Shown piece by piece: positions 36,602 through 43,613 of a DNA stretch of 64,000 nt (positions within the stretch are counted from its first letter, which is position 1; every line of letters starts with the position of its first letter). Origin of the DNA: Methylobacter sp. (lineage in GTDB: Bacteria; Pseudomonadota; Gammaproteobacteria; Methylococcales; Methylomonadaceae); NCBI GenBank assembly GCA_004299305.1, contig SCPZ01000080.1, forward strand, positions 25,749-89,748, given 5' to 3'. The notes beneath the pieces were generated by a model. The model searched no databases and was not told the origin of the DNA. It saw only the letters and a list, made by a program, of their open reading frames with translations. The position numbers were made by a program, and so were the translations under genes.

Positions 36602-36900
36602 ATAATTTTTCCTGAAACGCACATATAAAAAAATAATCTAATGCTCGCATTCAACCACGCTTCGCCTACAAAACCCGAAAACATTAAGGAGCTGTGGCGC
36701 AGGTGTGGTGGTTCGAGTTATTAGGCAAGTATGTTAATTGAGAATGTCGGGCAATGATAGAGCCATTGGCCAGAGTCAGTCGGTTTATTCTGCTACAATC
36801 ATGGCAGCATCGGCAATAACATATTTTCCAGCGGTATTTTGATAGGGGGTTATATCAACGGTAACTAAATATCTGCTCTGCAAATAGACTCTTGTACTTA

Positions 36901-36970
36901 GCCGTGTACGCTGTGCGTACCTTATCAACCGCTACGAATTAAAATAATGGTACGCGCAGCGTACCCTACC
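36901..36970. repeat. Hairpin repeat, family 5, copy A
   Basis: Arms gtacgctgtgcgtacc and ggtacgcgcagcgtaccc around the loop ttatcaaccgctacgaatta. The same element is at 38475-38552 and 39333-39410. Here it lies immediately downstream of the metallopeptidase gene. Confidence 0.8.
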
Positions 36971-36983
36971 TGGCTTTTTGCGG

Positions 36984-37988
36984 TCAAGTGGATGCATTGG
37001 TTAGCTGGGATTTTTCATAAACCCACTTATATAAACCTGAAAATACTTCCATTAAAGCTTCATAAAACTCAGTATCTTCCTCAATATTTAGTGTTTTTTT
37101 AATTTGCTCTAATCTCATATACCTTAAGTTTGGTTCAGGGTGAGACTCGCCTGAACTTTTGCGAATAATATTTAATATTTCAAGTAGTTTAAAAAAAATT
37201 AATGGAACACTAATAAATTGATTATTTAATTTTAAATCCTTTAAGTTTTCGTATTCTTTTGAGATATTTGTATATAAGTGAAAACCAATCTCATCCGCTT
37301 CGAACTCTTCTTCAATACTTGTTTTATTGAAACCAATGCTTACTTCTGTATTTTCAGAAAAAATAGCTTTTTTTACTTTTCCTTTCTTTGTATGCCCTAA
37401 AATATGATGCCCTAACTCATGGCAAATTATGAAAGCATAGATTGCTGCTCCACAATAGCTTCCAAGCATAGTCAAGTCATAATCTTTAGTAATTATTTTA
37501 ACAAAATCATCTCCCTGTTCTTCAGATGATTTTTTAATCGTAAAACCTTTAAATTGCAGAAATAAATCATAAACATGACTAAAATAAAAATCAACTTCAT
37601 CATCTGAAGGATGACTATATACACATACAATACATGTAATAATCACATCATTTATAAATGTATATAACTCGGAATCAAAAACAACAACATAATCTCCATT
37701 CTTAGTTGTATTTGCATAGGCATTTAATTCTTTAGTTCTTGCTAAACAAAAGTGCACATTTTTATTCTTTAAATTATTTGCTTTTACTATATCTAAATAG
37801 TATTTTTTAAATATAAGATGAGGCTGATGAATGACATCATCTGTATCCTTTCCTCTGGAAACACCCTGTTTTTCCCATGAATCCCAAGCTGCATTAGCCA
37901 GTCTTACAGCTCTAGGGTTACTAATACCTAAGCCGGAAACACTTTCAAGTAATTCAACGAAATATTGTCCAGTATTAGTGTCCGTCAT
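36984..37988 (-). CDS. Predicted zinc metallopeptidase (HELGHH), accessory module
   Basis: 334 residues. Zinc motif IICHELGHHILGH (H190, E191, H194) followed by EEEFEADEIGF at about 226-236, which would supply the third glutamate as in M48-like peptidases. No signal peptide; the hydrophobic stretches at about 108-124 and 180-190 are too short to be secure membrane helices. AT-rich compared with its surroundings, consistent with recent transfer. It overlaps its upstream partner by 14 bases. Family not recognised beyond gluzincin-like. Confidence 0.68.
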   Translation of the reverse strand: MTDTNTGQYFVELLESVSGLGISNPRAVRLANAAWDSWEKQGVSRGKDTDDVIHQPHLIFKKYYLDIVKANNLKNKNVHFCLARTKELNAYANTTKNGDYVVVFDSELYTFINDVIITCIVCVYSHPSDDEVDFYFSHVYDLFLQFKGFTIKKSSEEQGDDFVKIITKDYDLTMLGSYCGAAIYAFIICHELGHHILGHTKKGKVKKAIFSENTEVSIGFNKTSIEEEFEADEIGFHLYTNISKEYENLKDLKLNNQFISVPLIFFKLLEILNIIRKSSGESHPEPNLRYMRLEQIKKTLNIEEDTEFYEALMEVFSGLYKWVYEKSQLTNAST

Positions 37989-38319
37989 CTTTATCTGAGA
38001 TTTTATATTTTGCTAATTCTTCTTCTATGGCAGATTTTTCCAAAGGTATTTCTTTTCCATTTATTTCAATTTTTTCTATTTTCTGTGGCTTAAGTTGGTC
38101 ATAAATGTATGCCGATAATAGCCCTAAAGAAACAGAGTTGATATTTTCTAATATAAAACTAATTACTGATACAGTATCAATACCTTTTTCAAAACCAGAT
38201 AAAAGTTTGCAGTTTGCTTCACCAGGGAGGTTAAAACTTTCTCCTAAGTGGAGATTTATATCAGTGTTAAAAAAACTGCATTTATCAAGTTTATTGGCTT
38301 TAAATGAAATTTTGATCAT
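37975..38319 (-). CDS. Hypothetical partner of the metallopeptidase
   Basis: 114 residues (MIKISFKANKLDKCSFFNTD). First half looks beta-rich; residues ~45-70 (ISFILENINSVSLGLLSAYI) are hydrophobic and may be a single membrane or buried helix; the tail is Lys/Glu-rich. It overlaps the metallopeptidase start by 14 bases and must be co-translated with it. Candidate regulator, inhibitor or substrate of the peptidase; function unknown. Confidence 0.6.
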   Translation of the reverse strand: MIKISFKANKLDKCSFFNTDINLHLGESFNLPGEANCKLLSGFEKGIDTVSVISFILENINSVSLGLLSAYIYDQLKPQKIEKIEINGKEIPLEKSAIEEELAKYKISDKDDGH

Positions 38320-38340
38320 TATTTCTCCATTAATGTAAAG

Positions 38341-38475
38341 CTAACTAATATTAGCCATCCTAATAGACGCAAAACATTGCGTTATCTGTTTGTCTAATAA
38401 ATTATAAAAATTAAAAATCATTGTTATTTCATGATGTTGTGAAAATTTAGCACGTCCTAAATTAAATTCAGGTAG
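38341..38475. repeat. Direct repeat, family 4, copy A
   Basis: About 135 bases starting ctaactaatattagccatcc and ending cctaaattaaattcaggtag. The same sequence with some 15 differences is at 40493-40627. Both copies sit just upstream of minus-strand accessory genes and both begin within a GTTAG(G)C-like motif. Confidence 0.78.
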
Positions 38476-38552
38476 CCGTGTAGGGTACGCTGTGCGTACC
38501 TTATCAACCGCTACGAATTAAAATAATGGTACGCGCAGCGTATCTACCTGGC
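38475..38552. repeat. Hairpin repeat, family 5, copy B
   Basis: Same arms as at 36.9 kb (gggtacgctgtgcgtacc / ggtacgcgcagcgta) and identical loop ttatcaaccgctacgaatta. It directly abuts the family 4 repeat. Confidence 0.8.
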
Positions 38553-38565
38553 TCCACAACCACCC

Positions 38566-38898
38566 TTAAAAAAAGAACTCAGCGGCATCACCGTCATCGA
38601 CGTATACATATACCTGTGCTGTGGTACTGCCAATTCCTTTGATGATTTTTAGTACCGAGCGAAGATTGTGTCCGTGATAGCGAGCACTTTTTTCATCCCT
38701 TGAATTTACGAATGGAGGGAAGTGATGGGTAATGATGGGCTGCCCATCAACAAATACCAATGCGGTAAAGGTACGACCATTAATTTCCGCGTTCAATTCT
38801 AATGTATCAGCTCCGGCTCGATGCCGAATCGGCTCGCCCCGAACCGCGCAGCCAGACAATAACGCTAACAGTGCTAAGAATATGATGACGTGATTCAT
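38566..38898 (-). CDS. Small lipoprotein of unknown function
   Basis: 110 residues with a lipoprotein signal (LLALLSGC, Cys at residue 17), then a beta-rich body (LELNAEINGRTFTALVFVDG) ending AAEFFF. No family recognised. ATG at 38898. Alone between repeats. Confidence 0.6.
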   Translation of the reverse strand: MNHVIIFLALLALLSGCAVRGEPIRHRAGADTLELNAEINGRTFTALVFVDGQPIITHHFPPFVNSRDEKSARYHGHNLRSVLKIIKGIGSTTAQVYVYVDDGDAAEFFF

Positions 38899-38953
38899 AG
38901 ACTATAATGACCGCGCTCTAGTTGAGCGCCATATTGGGCATGGTTCAGCATTT

Positions 38954-39292
38954 CTAAATAGTCCGCAGATTATATTCTTTCCATCGGGGCTCGCTTTTTT
39001 CACAGATTGTTACCCAGTCAGCTAGTTCTTGAAGTTTAAGCTGGGCTTCTTCATGTGTCATTTCGCCATTGTTAATTTGTCCCCATATCCATTCAAGCAA
39101 ATTACCAAAACTGCTAGGATAATTTATAAAATCCTGCTCAAAGTTACTGTAAAACAGTGGGGTGCCATCTGGTTTGCAGTGACCGTTTATTGCGATATAC
39201 GAAATATCCCACCCAGTCGGTATTTTCTTGATCCTATATGTAAGATCGCATGATTTTCTGCTGCTATAAACCACAAATCTAAATTCGTTCAT
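38954..39292 (-). CDS. Hypothetical cassette-type protein
   Basis: 112 residues (MNEFRFVVYSSRKSCDLTYR). No motif recognised; the last third is helical (GEMTHEEAQLKLQELADWV). The ATG lies 24 bases downstream (on the minus strand) of a GTTAGGC end, part of an attC half site at 39316-39333, the arrangement of a gene cassette in an integron array. Confidence 0.6.
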   Translation of the reverse strand: MNEFRFVVYSSRKSCDLTYRIKKIPTGWDISYIAINGHCKPDGTPLFYSNFEQDFINYPSSFGNLLEWIWGQINNGEMTHEEAQLKLQELADWVTICEKSEPRWKEYNLRTI

Positions 39293-39315
39293 TGCTATTC
39301 CTTTTTCGAATATGT

Positions 39316-39333
39316 GCCTAACGTTACGGTAAG
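39316..39333 (-). other. Half attC site (integron-type)
   Basis: gcctaacgttacggtaag is identical to the first 18 bases of the full attC at 39569; the other half is missing because a family 5 hairpin follows directly. Confidence 0.55.
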
Positions 39334-39410
39334 CCGTGTAGGGTACGCTGTGCGTACCTTATCAACCGCTACGAATTAAAATAATGGTACGCGCAGCGTA
39401 CCCTACCAGG
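39333..39410. repeat. Hairpin repeat, family 5, copy C, joining a gene end to an attC half
   Basis: ccgtgtagggtacgctgtgc ... ggtacgcgcagcgtacccta. On the left it joins an attC half, on the right the truncated cyclase-like ORF, whose stop codon lies in the repeat. Confidence 0.8.
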
Positions 39411-39543
39411 CTGATGATTCGTGAGCCGCTTGTTTGATTAAGGTAATCCATTCCTCAATGCGTGAGTGCAAGTCTTCAGGCGGAAGGTTTCGGACAATAT
39501 TGCTGAAACCGAGTAAATCCAAGAGAAGTACATATCCGTTCAT
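39403..39543 (-). pseudogene. Truncated nucleotide-cyclase-like cassette gene
   Basis: 46 residues, MNGYVLLLDLLGFSNIVRNL followed by a helix rich in charged residues. It is preceded by an AGAGGAC ribosome site and a GTTAGGC end of an attC. LLLDLLGFS resembles the first strand of class III nucleotidyl cyclase-like proteins (consensus LDxLGFS). The frame stops within the family 5 hairpin, so most of the gene is missing. Confidence 0.5.
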
Positions 39544-39568
39544 ATTGTCCTCTTAGGGTTCTGGAAAT

Positions 39569-39690
39569 GCCTAACGTTACGGTAAGGGGCGCCCCGCTCA
39601 CTAAGCCTAAACAAAGCCCCGAACCTTGATAAAAACCAAGCCTTCAAAACCGCCAACGGTCGGCGCGTCCCTTTGACCGATTTGTTAGGC
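39569..39690 (-). other. attC-like integron recombination site
   Basis: Bounded by gcctaac and gttaggc, the inverted R-type core sites. Inside them, cggtaaggggcgc pairs with gcgcgtccctttgaccg as imperfect L-type arms with a few unpaired bases, as in true attC. 122 bases is within the known length range. It lies between two minus-strand genes in the expected position of a cassette boundary. No integrase gene is in the window. Confidence 0.65.
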
Positions 39691-39733
39691 CAAGCAACAC
39701 AGCCAACTAGCCATTTTCAAAACCAATTACAAG

Positions 39734-40456
39734 TTAATTGAGATGTTCATATACAACAGAACCGATAACACTAGAAATAACTGAGAGTGCAAATCCAGAA
39801 AATACAATTGACCGATACCTGTTTCGGTTTTGCCATTCATCCTCTTGACGCCCGATAATGAAAGTTATTCGTGGAAATAACCATGATTGAAATTTATCTA
39901 TAGGCCAAACAAGCGCAAAGAATACAAGCGCCTCCAAAACACCTAAATAGAGTAGATCAATACCTGTCAGATGTGACAAAGCCTCTGGTTGCTTAAAAGG
40001 TCCAATCAAATGCTGTATGCTTGACCACATTCCCAAAACCATACCTATACCGATAAGAGAAGTAGATGCCTTGATGCGAGTGATTGGACTCCACATAGGC
40101 CGAGCCTCATGGATTAAATTAAGCATTTCAGATATTAGATGAAAAGCTTCCTTATTTTTTTGACTTTCTATAAACAGCTTAGCTGTGGTATTACTGTCAT
40201 TAGAGTAACTTAGCCGAAAACGCTCATCCAAAGATGACCTTGCAGATAACTCTAATTTCAGGATATAGCGATAATTTGGATTTTCGTATGCAAGTAGTTC
40301 ATTAATATCATTCGATTCTAATATTGACCCGTCACTACAGGCGGCTGACAACCTTAAATCTGAGTAATTTTCTTGAAGAAGTTTCCAGACAGCTAATAGT
40401 TCGCGTGTTTGGATTGCAAGTGCGTGTGTGACTTCTTTTGTAATTACTGTTCTCAT
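39734..40456 (-). CDS. Hypothetical membrane protein
   Basis: 240 residues. A soluble N-terminal ~125 residues is followed by hydrophobic helices at about 132-150, 167-187 and 215-236. No family recognised. A GTTAGGC motif (40491-40497 on the plus strand as gcctaac) lies 35 bases upstream, so it is another candidate integron cassette. The full attC at 39569-39690 follows its stop. Confidence 0.6.
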   Translation of the reverse strand: MRTVITKEVTHALAIQTRELLAVWKLLQENYSDLRLSAACSDGSILESNDINELLAYENPNYRYILKLELSARSSLDERFRLSYSNDSNTTAKLFIESQKNKEAFHLISEMLNLIHEARPMWSPITRIKASTSLIGIGMVLGMWSSIQHLIGPFKQPEALSHLTGIDLLYLGVLEALVFFALVWPIDKFQSWLFPRITFIIGRQEDEWQNRNRYRSIVFSGFALSVISSVIGSVVYEHLN

Positions 40457-40492
40457 TATTACACTCTACTGTGAATCTCAAACAAAGAAAGC

Positions 40493-40627
40493 CTAACTAA
40501 TATTAGCCATCCTAATAGAGGCAAAACATTGCATCAAAGGCTTGTCTAATAAATTGTAAAAATTAAAAATCATTGTTATTTCATACTGTTGTGGAAATTT
40601 AGCGCGTCCTAAATTAAATTCAGGTAG
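40493..40627. repeat. Direct repeat, family 4, copy B
   Basis: Starts ctaactaatattagccatcc and ends cctaaattaaattcaggtag, aligned over 135 bases with 38341-38475. Confidence 0.78.
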
Positions 40628-40695
40628 CGTCAAATAAAAGCACGAAAAGGATAGTAAACCTAAACCCTAGACTCTGTAAACCTTTCATGCGGCAA

Positions 40696-40884
40696 TTAAT
40701 TACCCACATGCTCAATATGCAGATAACTCTCCGACTGCATATCAATCAATCTCGACACGGTCCGTTCGAATTCAAACGAGCCTTCGCCATCGATGTAAAG
40801 ACCATGCGCAACGCCAAACATCAAAAGGTACGCATAGCGTACCCTGCCTGGCTTTAAATGGCATGGGTGTTGCTTATGCATCAT
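40696..40884 (-). pseudogene. Possible gene fragment joined to a family 5 hairpin
   Basis: The last ~40 residues (GLYIDGEGSFEFERTVSRLI onward) look protein-like, while the upstream part is translated hairpin repeat (40806-40855). It may be the 3' remnant of a gene whose front was lost. Weak evidence. Confidence 0.25.
40800..40855. repeat. Hairpin repeat, family 5 variant
   Basis: Contains gcgcaacgccaaacatcaaa and the arm ggtacgcatagcgtaccctg; the same 27-base block is in the 35.5 kb copy. Confidence 0.6.
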
Positions 40885-40917
40885 GAGCCTCTAAATTCAA
40901 TTCAGGAGTATGATGCA

Positions 40918-41670
40918 ATGAATATTTCGCCCTTTTCATCAAGTTACGCAGTAAAAACCGCAGCTTCCGACGGCAATCTTCACTCCGCCGCCACTTCGGC
41001 AATAAAGACAAGTGCCGGCCCGAATGCGGTGGTCACCTTATCCAGCAAGGCGCTTGAGCTGATGCAAGTGCGTCAGGTTTCCGATGAAGCCGCCCAGCAG
41101 TTTAAGGACATTCTTGCCAAGGCTAATACATCGAACGCGCAGGCGGCTCCCAAGGCCTTTTTGAACGGCCTGTCGCCGACGGAGATGGAAACATTGAGGC
41201 AGGTACACAGCCTTGGTGATTCGATCAATGTGTCCTCCATATCGAATGAAGGAGCCACAAACTTGCTGGTTCAACCCGGATCGGAACAGGATTTGGACAA
41301 CAACGGACTGACGAGTGTCGGCGCAGCCAATGGCTTCACATTTCCGCCCCGGAACGCACCTGAATCCTTCAAGGCTGCCTGGGCTTCGGCCAGCGAAGGC
41401 ATGTCGTTTAAAGACATTCCCACCCACATGATATTTGCCGTGGGTTTGGCTAACATTCACTACGATCCAAGTACCGGCAAGACAACCACCGTCGAGCCCG
41501 GCGACCCAAATTGGCGTAATCCTTATGCCGATCCCGGTTATGATTACAAGGGCGCGGTCAGCAGCATTATGAGTAGTTTGGAGTACCAGCATACACATAA
41601 CATGATGTCGCACGAAAAGTATCGGAATGATATGAATTTCTATACCCGCCTGTCGAAAAGAATGGGTTAG
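40918..41670 (+). CDS. Conserved-looking hypothetical protein with EF-hand-like loop
   Basis: 250 residues, Ser/Ala-rich N-terminus (MNISPFSSSYAVKTAASDGN), helical middle (SDEAAQQFKDILAKANTSNA), an acidic loop DLDNNGLTSVG resembling a calcium-binding EF-hand, and a C-terminal helical segment ending FYTRLSKRMG. AGGAG site before the ATG at 40918. No signal peptide. I do not recognise the family; the Ser/Ala-rich start is reminiscent of flagellar or type III exported proteins, but this is speculative. Confidence 0.6.
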   Translation: MNISPFSSSYAVKTAASDGNLHSAATSAIKTSAGPNAVVTLSSKALELMQVRQVSDEAAQQFKDILAKANTSNAQAAPKAFLNGLSPTEMETLRQVHSLGDSINVSSISNEGATNLLVQPGSEQDLDNNGLTSVGAANGFTFPPRNAPESFKAAWASASEGMSFKDIPTHMIFAVGLANIHYDPSTGKTTTVEPGDPNWRNPYADPGYDYKGAVSSIMSSLEYQHTHNMMSHEKYRNDMNFYTRLSKRMG

Positions 41671-41828
41671 CCGCGATTACTTTGGGGAAGACCGTGAAAA
41701 TTTAGCCCAATTACACAAGCCGAACGATTTTAAAATCGGCAAAAGCGGCAAAGTTATACCGCTGAGTCGGCAAGTTCGGCTACCAACATAAGCCGGGACA
41801 GTTTTAAGTGGGGGGGACGCCAAGCCTC

Positions 41829-41980
41829 AATACTGTTGACTTAAGCGGTACAAAGCCCTCTCCAGAGGGAGAGGGTTGGGTGAGGGGAAATCAAAATAAG
41901 GAAAAAAGCTTATTTGTATCCCCTCATCCCAGCCTTCTCCCGGAGGGAGAAGGAGTTCACACTCTTAAGTCAACAGTATT
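41829..41980. mobile_element. MITE with 17-base perfect TIRs and flanking direct repeat
   Basis: Termini aatactgttgacttaag and cttaagtcaacagtatt are perfect inverted repeats. gacgccaagcc flanks both sides (41816-41826 and 41981-41991), a plausible 11-base target duplication. Interior hairpins ccctctccagagggagaggg and ccttctcccggagggagaag. A single end-like sequence (aatactgttgacttagg) occurs near 19972. Confidence 0.78.
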
Positions 41981-42353
41981 GACGCCAAGCCCCCGCCTTA
42001 ACGTATTGGCTGTGCTGTGAAAAAATGCATCAGCAGGTCTTCCTTGGTTTAACAGGAATATACGATAATGGCCCGCCTAAGGTGGTTTCCAAGCAAGAAC
42101 ATTCCTGCAAGATCCGGTTTGTAGAAAAAACACCGTCCACGAAAGGCAGGAAATAAGAATTTGGAGTACAAATCCGAATACCAGGTTTGTACTCCAGTAT
42201 ACCGGAAGTTGGTGCTTCCAAAACTGAACTCCCAAGCTTGAGTTCTCATCTTTATACACAGGTCTGCGGGACGCCGTTATTCCGGCAGGAATGACGGAAC
42301 GCAACGGGCGCGCCGTAACTCCCTAGAGTTAGGCGATAAACAGGCTGATAAGC

Positions 42354-42386
42354 AGACCTTCCAGGTTTTAAAAACCTGGAAGGTCT
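42354..42386. repeat. 33-base palindrome, family 7, copy A
   Basis: Perfect inverted repeat of 16 bases (agaccttccaggtttt) with one central base. Other copies at 49621-49653 (one mismatch) and 56212-56244. Confidence 0.85.
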
Positions 42387-42480
42387 AACTTGCAAGGTTC
42401 TGAACAGGCGGGACGTTGCAGGATGTGTATAAAGACGAGAGCTTGAGTTTGGGAATAGCTAAAATTTAAGAGGAATCCTT

Positions 42481-42849
42481 ATGATTGGATATGTAACTAT
42501 CGGAACCAACGATTTTGAGCGCGCCGCGAATTTCTACGATGCACTGCTTGCCGAATTCGGTGCAAAGCGCATCATGGAAACAGATAGATTTATTGCCTGG
42601 GGAACGGGGGGTAAAGCAGCTTTAAGCATTATCAAACCTTTCGACGGAAATCCGGCAACCGTTGGCAATGGCGTCATGGTGGCGCTTGCTGCAGATAGCC
42701 CGGAACAAGTCAATGCCATCTACGAAAAGGCGCTGGAACTGGGGGCGACTGATGAAGGCGCACCCGGTCCGCGCGGTGACGGCGGTTTTTACTGCGGCTA
42801 TTTTCGCGATCTCGACGGGAATAAACTTAACGCATTTTTTATCGGCTAA
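42481..42849 (+). CDS. VOC-family (glyoxalase/bleomycin-resistance-like) protein
   Basis: 122 residues with two beta-alpha-beta-beta-beta units: MIGYVTIGTNDFERAANFYD at the start and CGYFRDLDGNKLNAFFIG at the end, the latter with the usual FRDLDGNK metal-side strand. Enzymatic function not deducible. ATG at 42481 after AGGAATCC. The tautomerase-like gene follows 30 bases later. Confidence 0.85.
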   Translation: MIGYVTIGTNDFERAANFYDALLAEFGAKRIMETDRFIAWGTGGKAALSIIKPFDGNPATVGNGVMVALAADSPEQVNAIYEKALELGATDEGAPGPRGDGGFYCGYFRDLDGNKLNAFFIG

Positions 42850-42879
42850 TTAGCTTATCCGGCCTGACAGGAGCAAGCT

Positions 42880-43269
42880 ATGGCTCAGGTTAAAATTTAC
42901 GGCATTCGGGAACATTTAATCCCCATTCGAGAACGCTTGTCTGATGTCATTCACGAATGCGTGATGGAAGCCTTGCAGTTTCCAGCAGATAAACGCGCGC
43001 ACCGCTTCTTTCCGATGGCAAAGGACGATATGATTTGTCCGACGGGTCGCACTGATGCTTACACTATTATCGAGATCACGATGATTACCGGTCGCTCGAT
43101 TGAGGCCAAGAAGAGGTTAATCCGTCTACTCTTCGACAAGATTAGGGATATGATCGGTATCGGCCATCAGGATATCGAAATCTGCATTATGGAAAGCCCT
43201 GCTGAAAATTGGGGCTTTCGGGGTATGCATGGTGATGAAATTAAATTGAATTACAAGGTCGAAGTCTGA
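42880..43269 (+). CDS. Tautomerase-superfamily protein lacking Pro1
   Basis: 129 residues similar to the Tautomerase_2 family, with VKIYGIREHLIPIRERLSDV and the C-terminal ICIMESPAENWGFRGMHGDE. Canonical tautomerases use an N-terminal proline after Met removal; this protein begins MAQVKIYG, so the catalytic Pro1 is absent and another activity or a non-catalytic role is likely. Preceded by the VOC gene in a likely operon. A stem-loop (aacttgagcaagtt plus T-run) follows near 43301-43321. Confidence 0.78.
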   Translation: MAQVKIYGIREHLIPIRERLSDVIHECVMEALQFPADKRAHRFFPMAKDDMICPTGRTDAYTIIEITMITGRSIEAKKRLIRLLFDKIRDMIGIGHQDIEICIMESPAENWGFRGMHGDEIKLNYKVEV

Positions 43270-43299
43270 TGTGAAGTTGCTTAAATGTGCATGAAATAT

Positions 43300-43321
43300 A
43301 ACTTGAGCAAGTTTTATTTTT
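43300..43321 (+). terminator. Short stem-loop with T-run after the tautomerase gene
   Basis: aacttgagcaagtt followed by ttattttt: a short 5-base stem and U-rich tail 30 bases after the stop. Weak but in the right place. Confidence 0.4.
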
Positions 43322-43366
43322 AAACCATGAAGAATATGAATGGCATAAAGGATTTATGTCTTCATG

Positions 43367-43533
43367 CTTACCACCTATCAGTTTTAATGGGAATTCCCAA
43401 TACGTCATTCCGGCAGGGATTGCCGGAATCCAGAAGCCGGGGATGGCAATGCCTAGATCACATCCATGTGTTCTGGATACCGGCAGTCCATGCCGGTATA
43501 ACGTGCTATTTAAACAAAGTGATAGGTGGTAAG
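43367..43533. mobile_element. MITE with TIR and 9-base target duplication
   Basis: Ends cttaccacctatca and tgataggtggtaag are perfect inverted repeats, flanked on both sides by gtcttcatg (43358-43366 and 43534-43542), a convincing target duplication. Interior hairpins include cattccggcagggattgccg. The terminal 31 bases recur at 48751-48781. Confidence 0.85.
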
Positions 43534-43613
43534 GTCTTCATGGTAATTGCTTGACTAATAACTAGCTTTGCGAAACGGGAAGTAAGAGCTTGGGGAACTA
43601 GGAGAAATTCAAC

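Larger units (their letters stand above)
41671..42480. other. 810-base repeat-dominated intergenic region
   Basis: Holds a MITE (41829-41980), a hairpin with ggagtacaaatccgaatacc / ggtttgtactcc near 42163-42196, and a 33-base palindrome at 42354-42386. Short minus-strand frames here have no coding signal. Confidence 0.6.

Noticed and set aside
34000..41000. CRISPR array, because of many similar short repeats
   Set aside because: The repeats are hairpins at gene boundaries without regular spacers and no cas gene is present.
36000..41000. Prophage in the AT-rich accessory stretch
   Set aside because: No integrase, terminase, portal, tail or capsid genes; the GH19 enzyme at 50 kb is also without phage neighbours.
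42030..42304. Three overlapping minus-strand frames of 63-75 residues
   Set aside because: All lie in a hairpin-rich, repeat-rich gap, overlap each other in different frames, and have no start signal.
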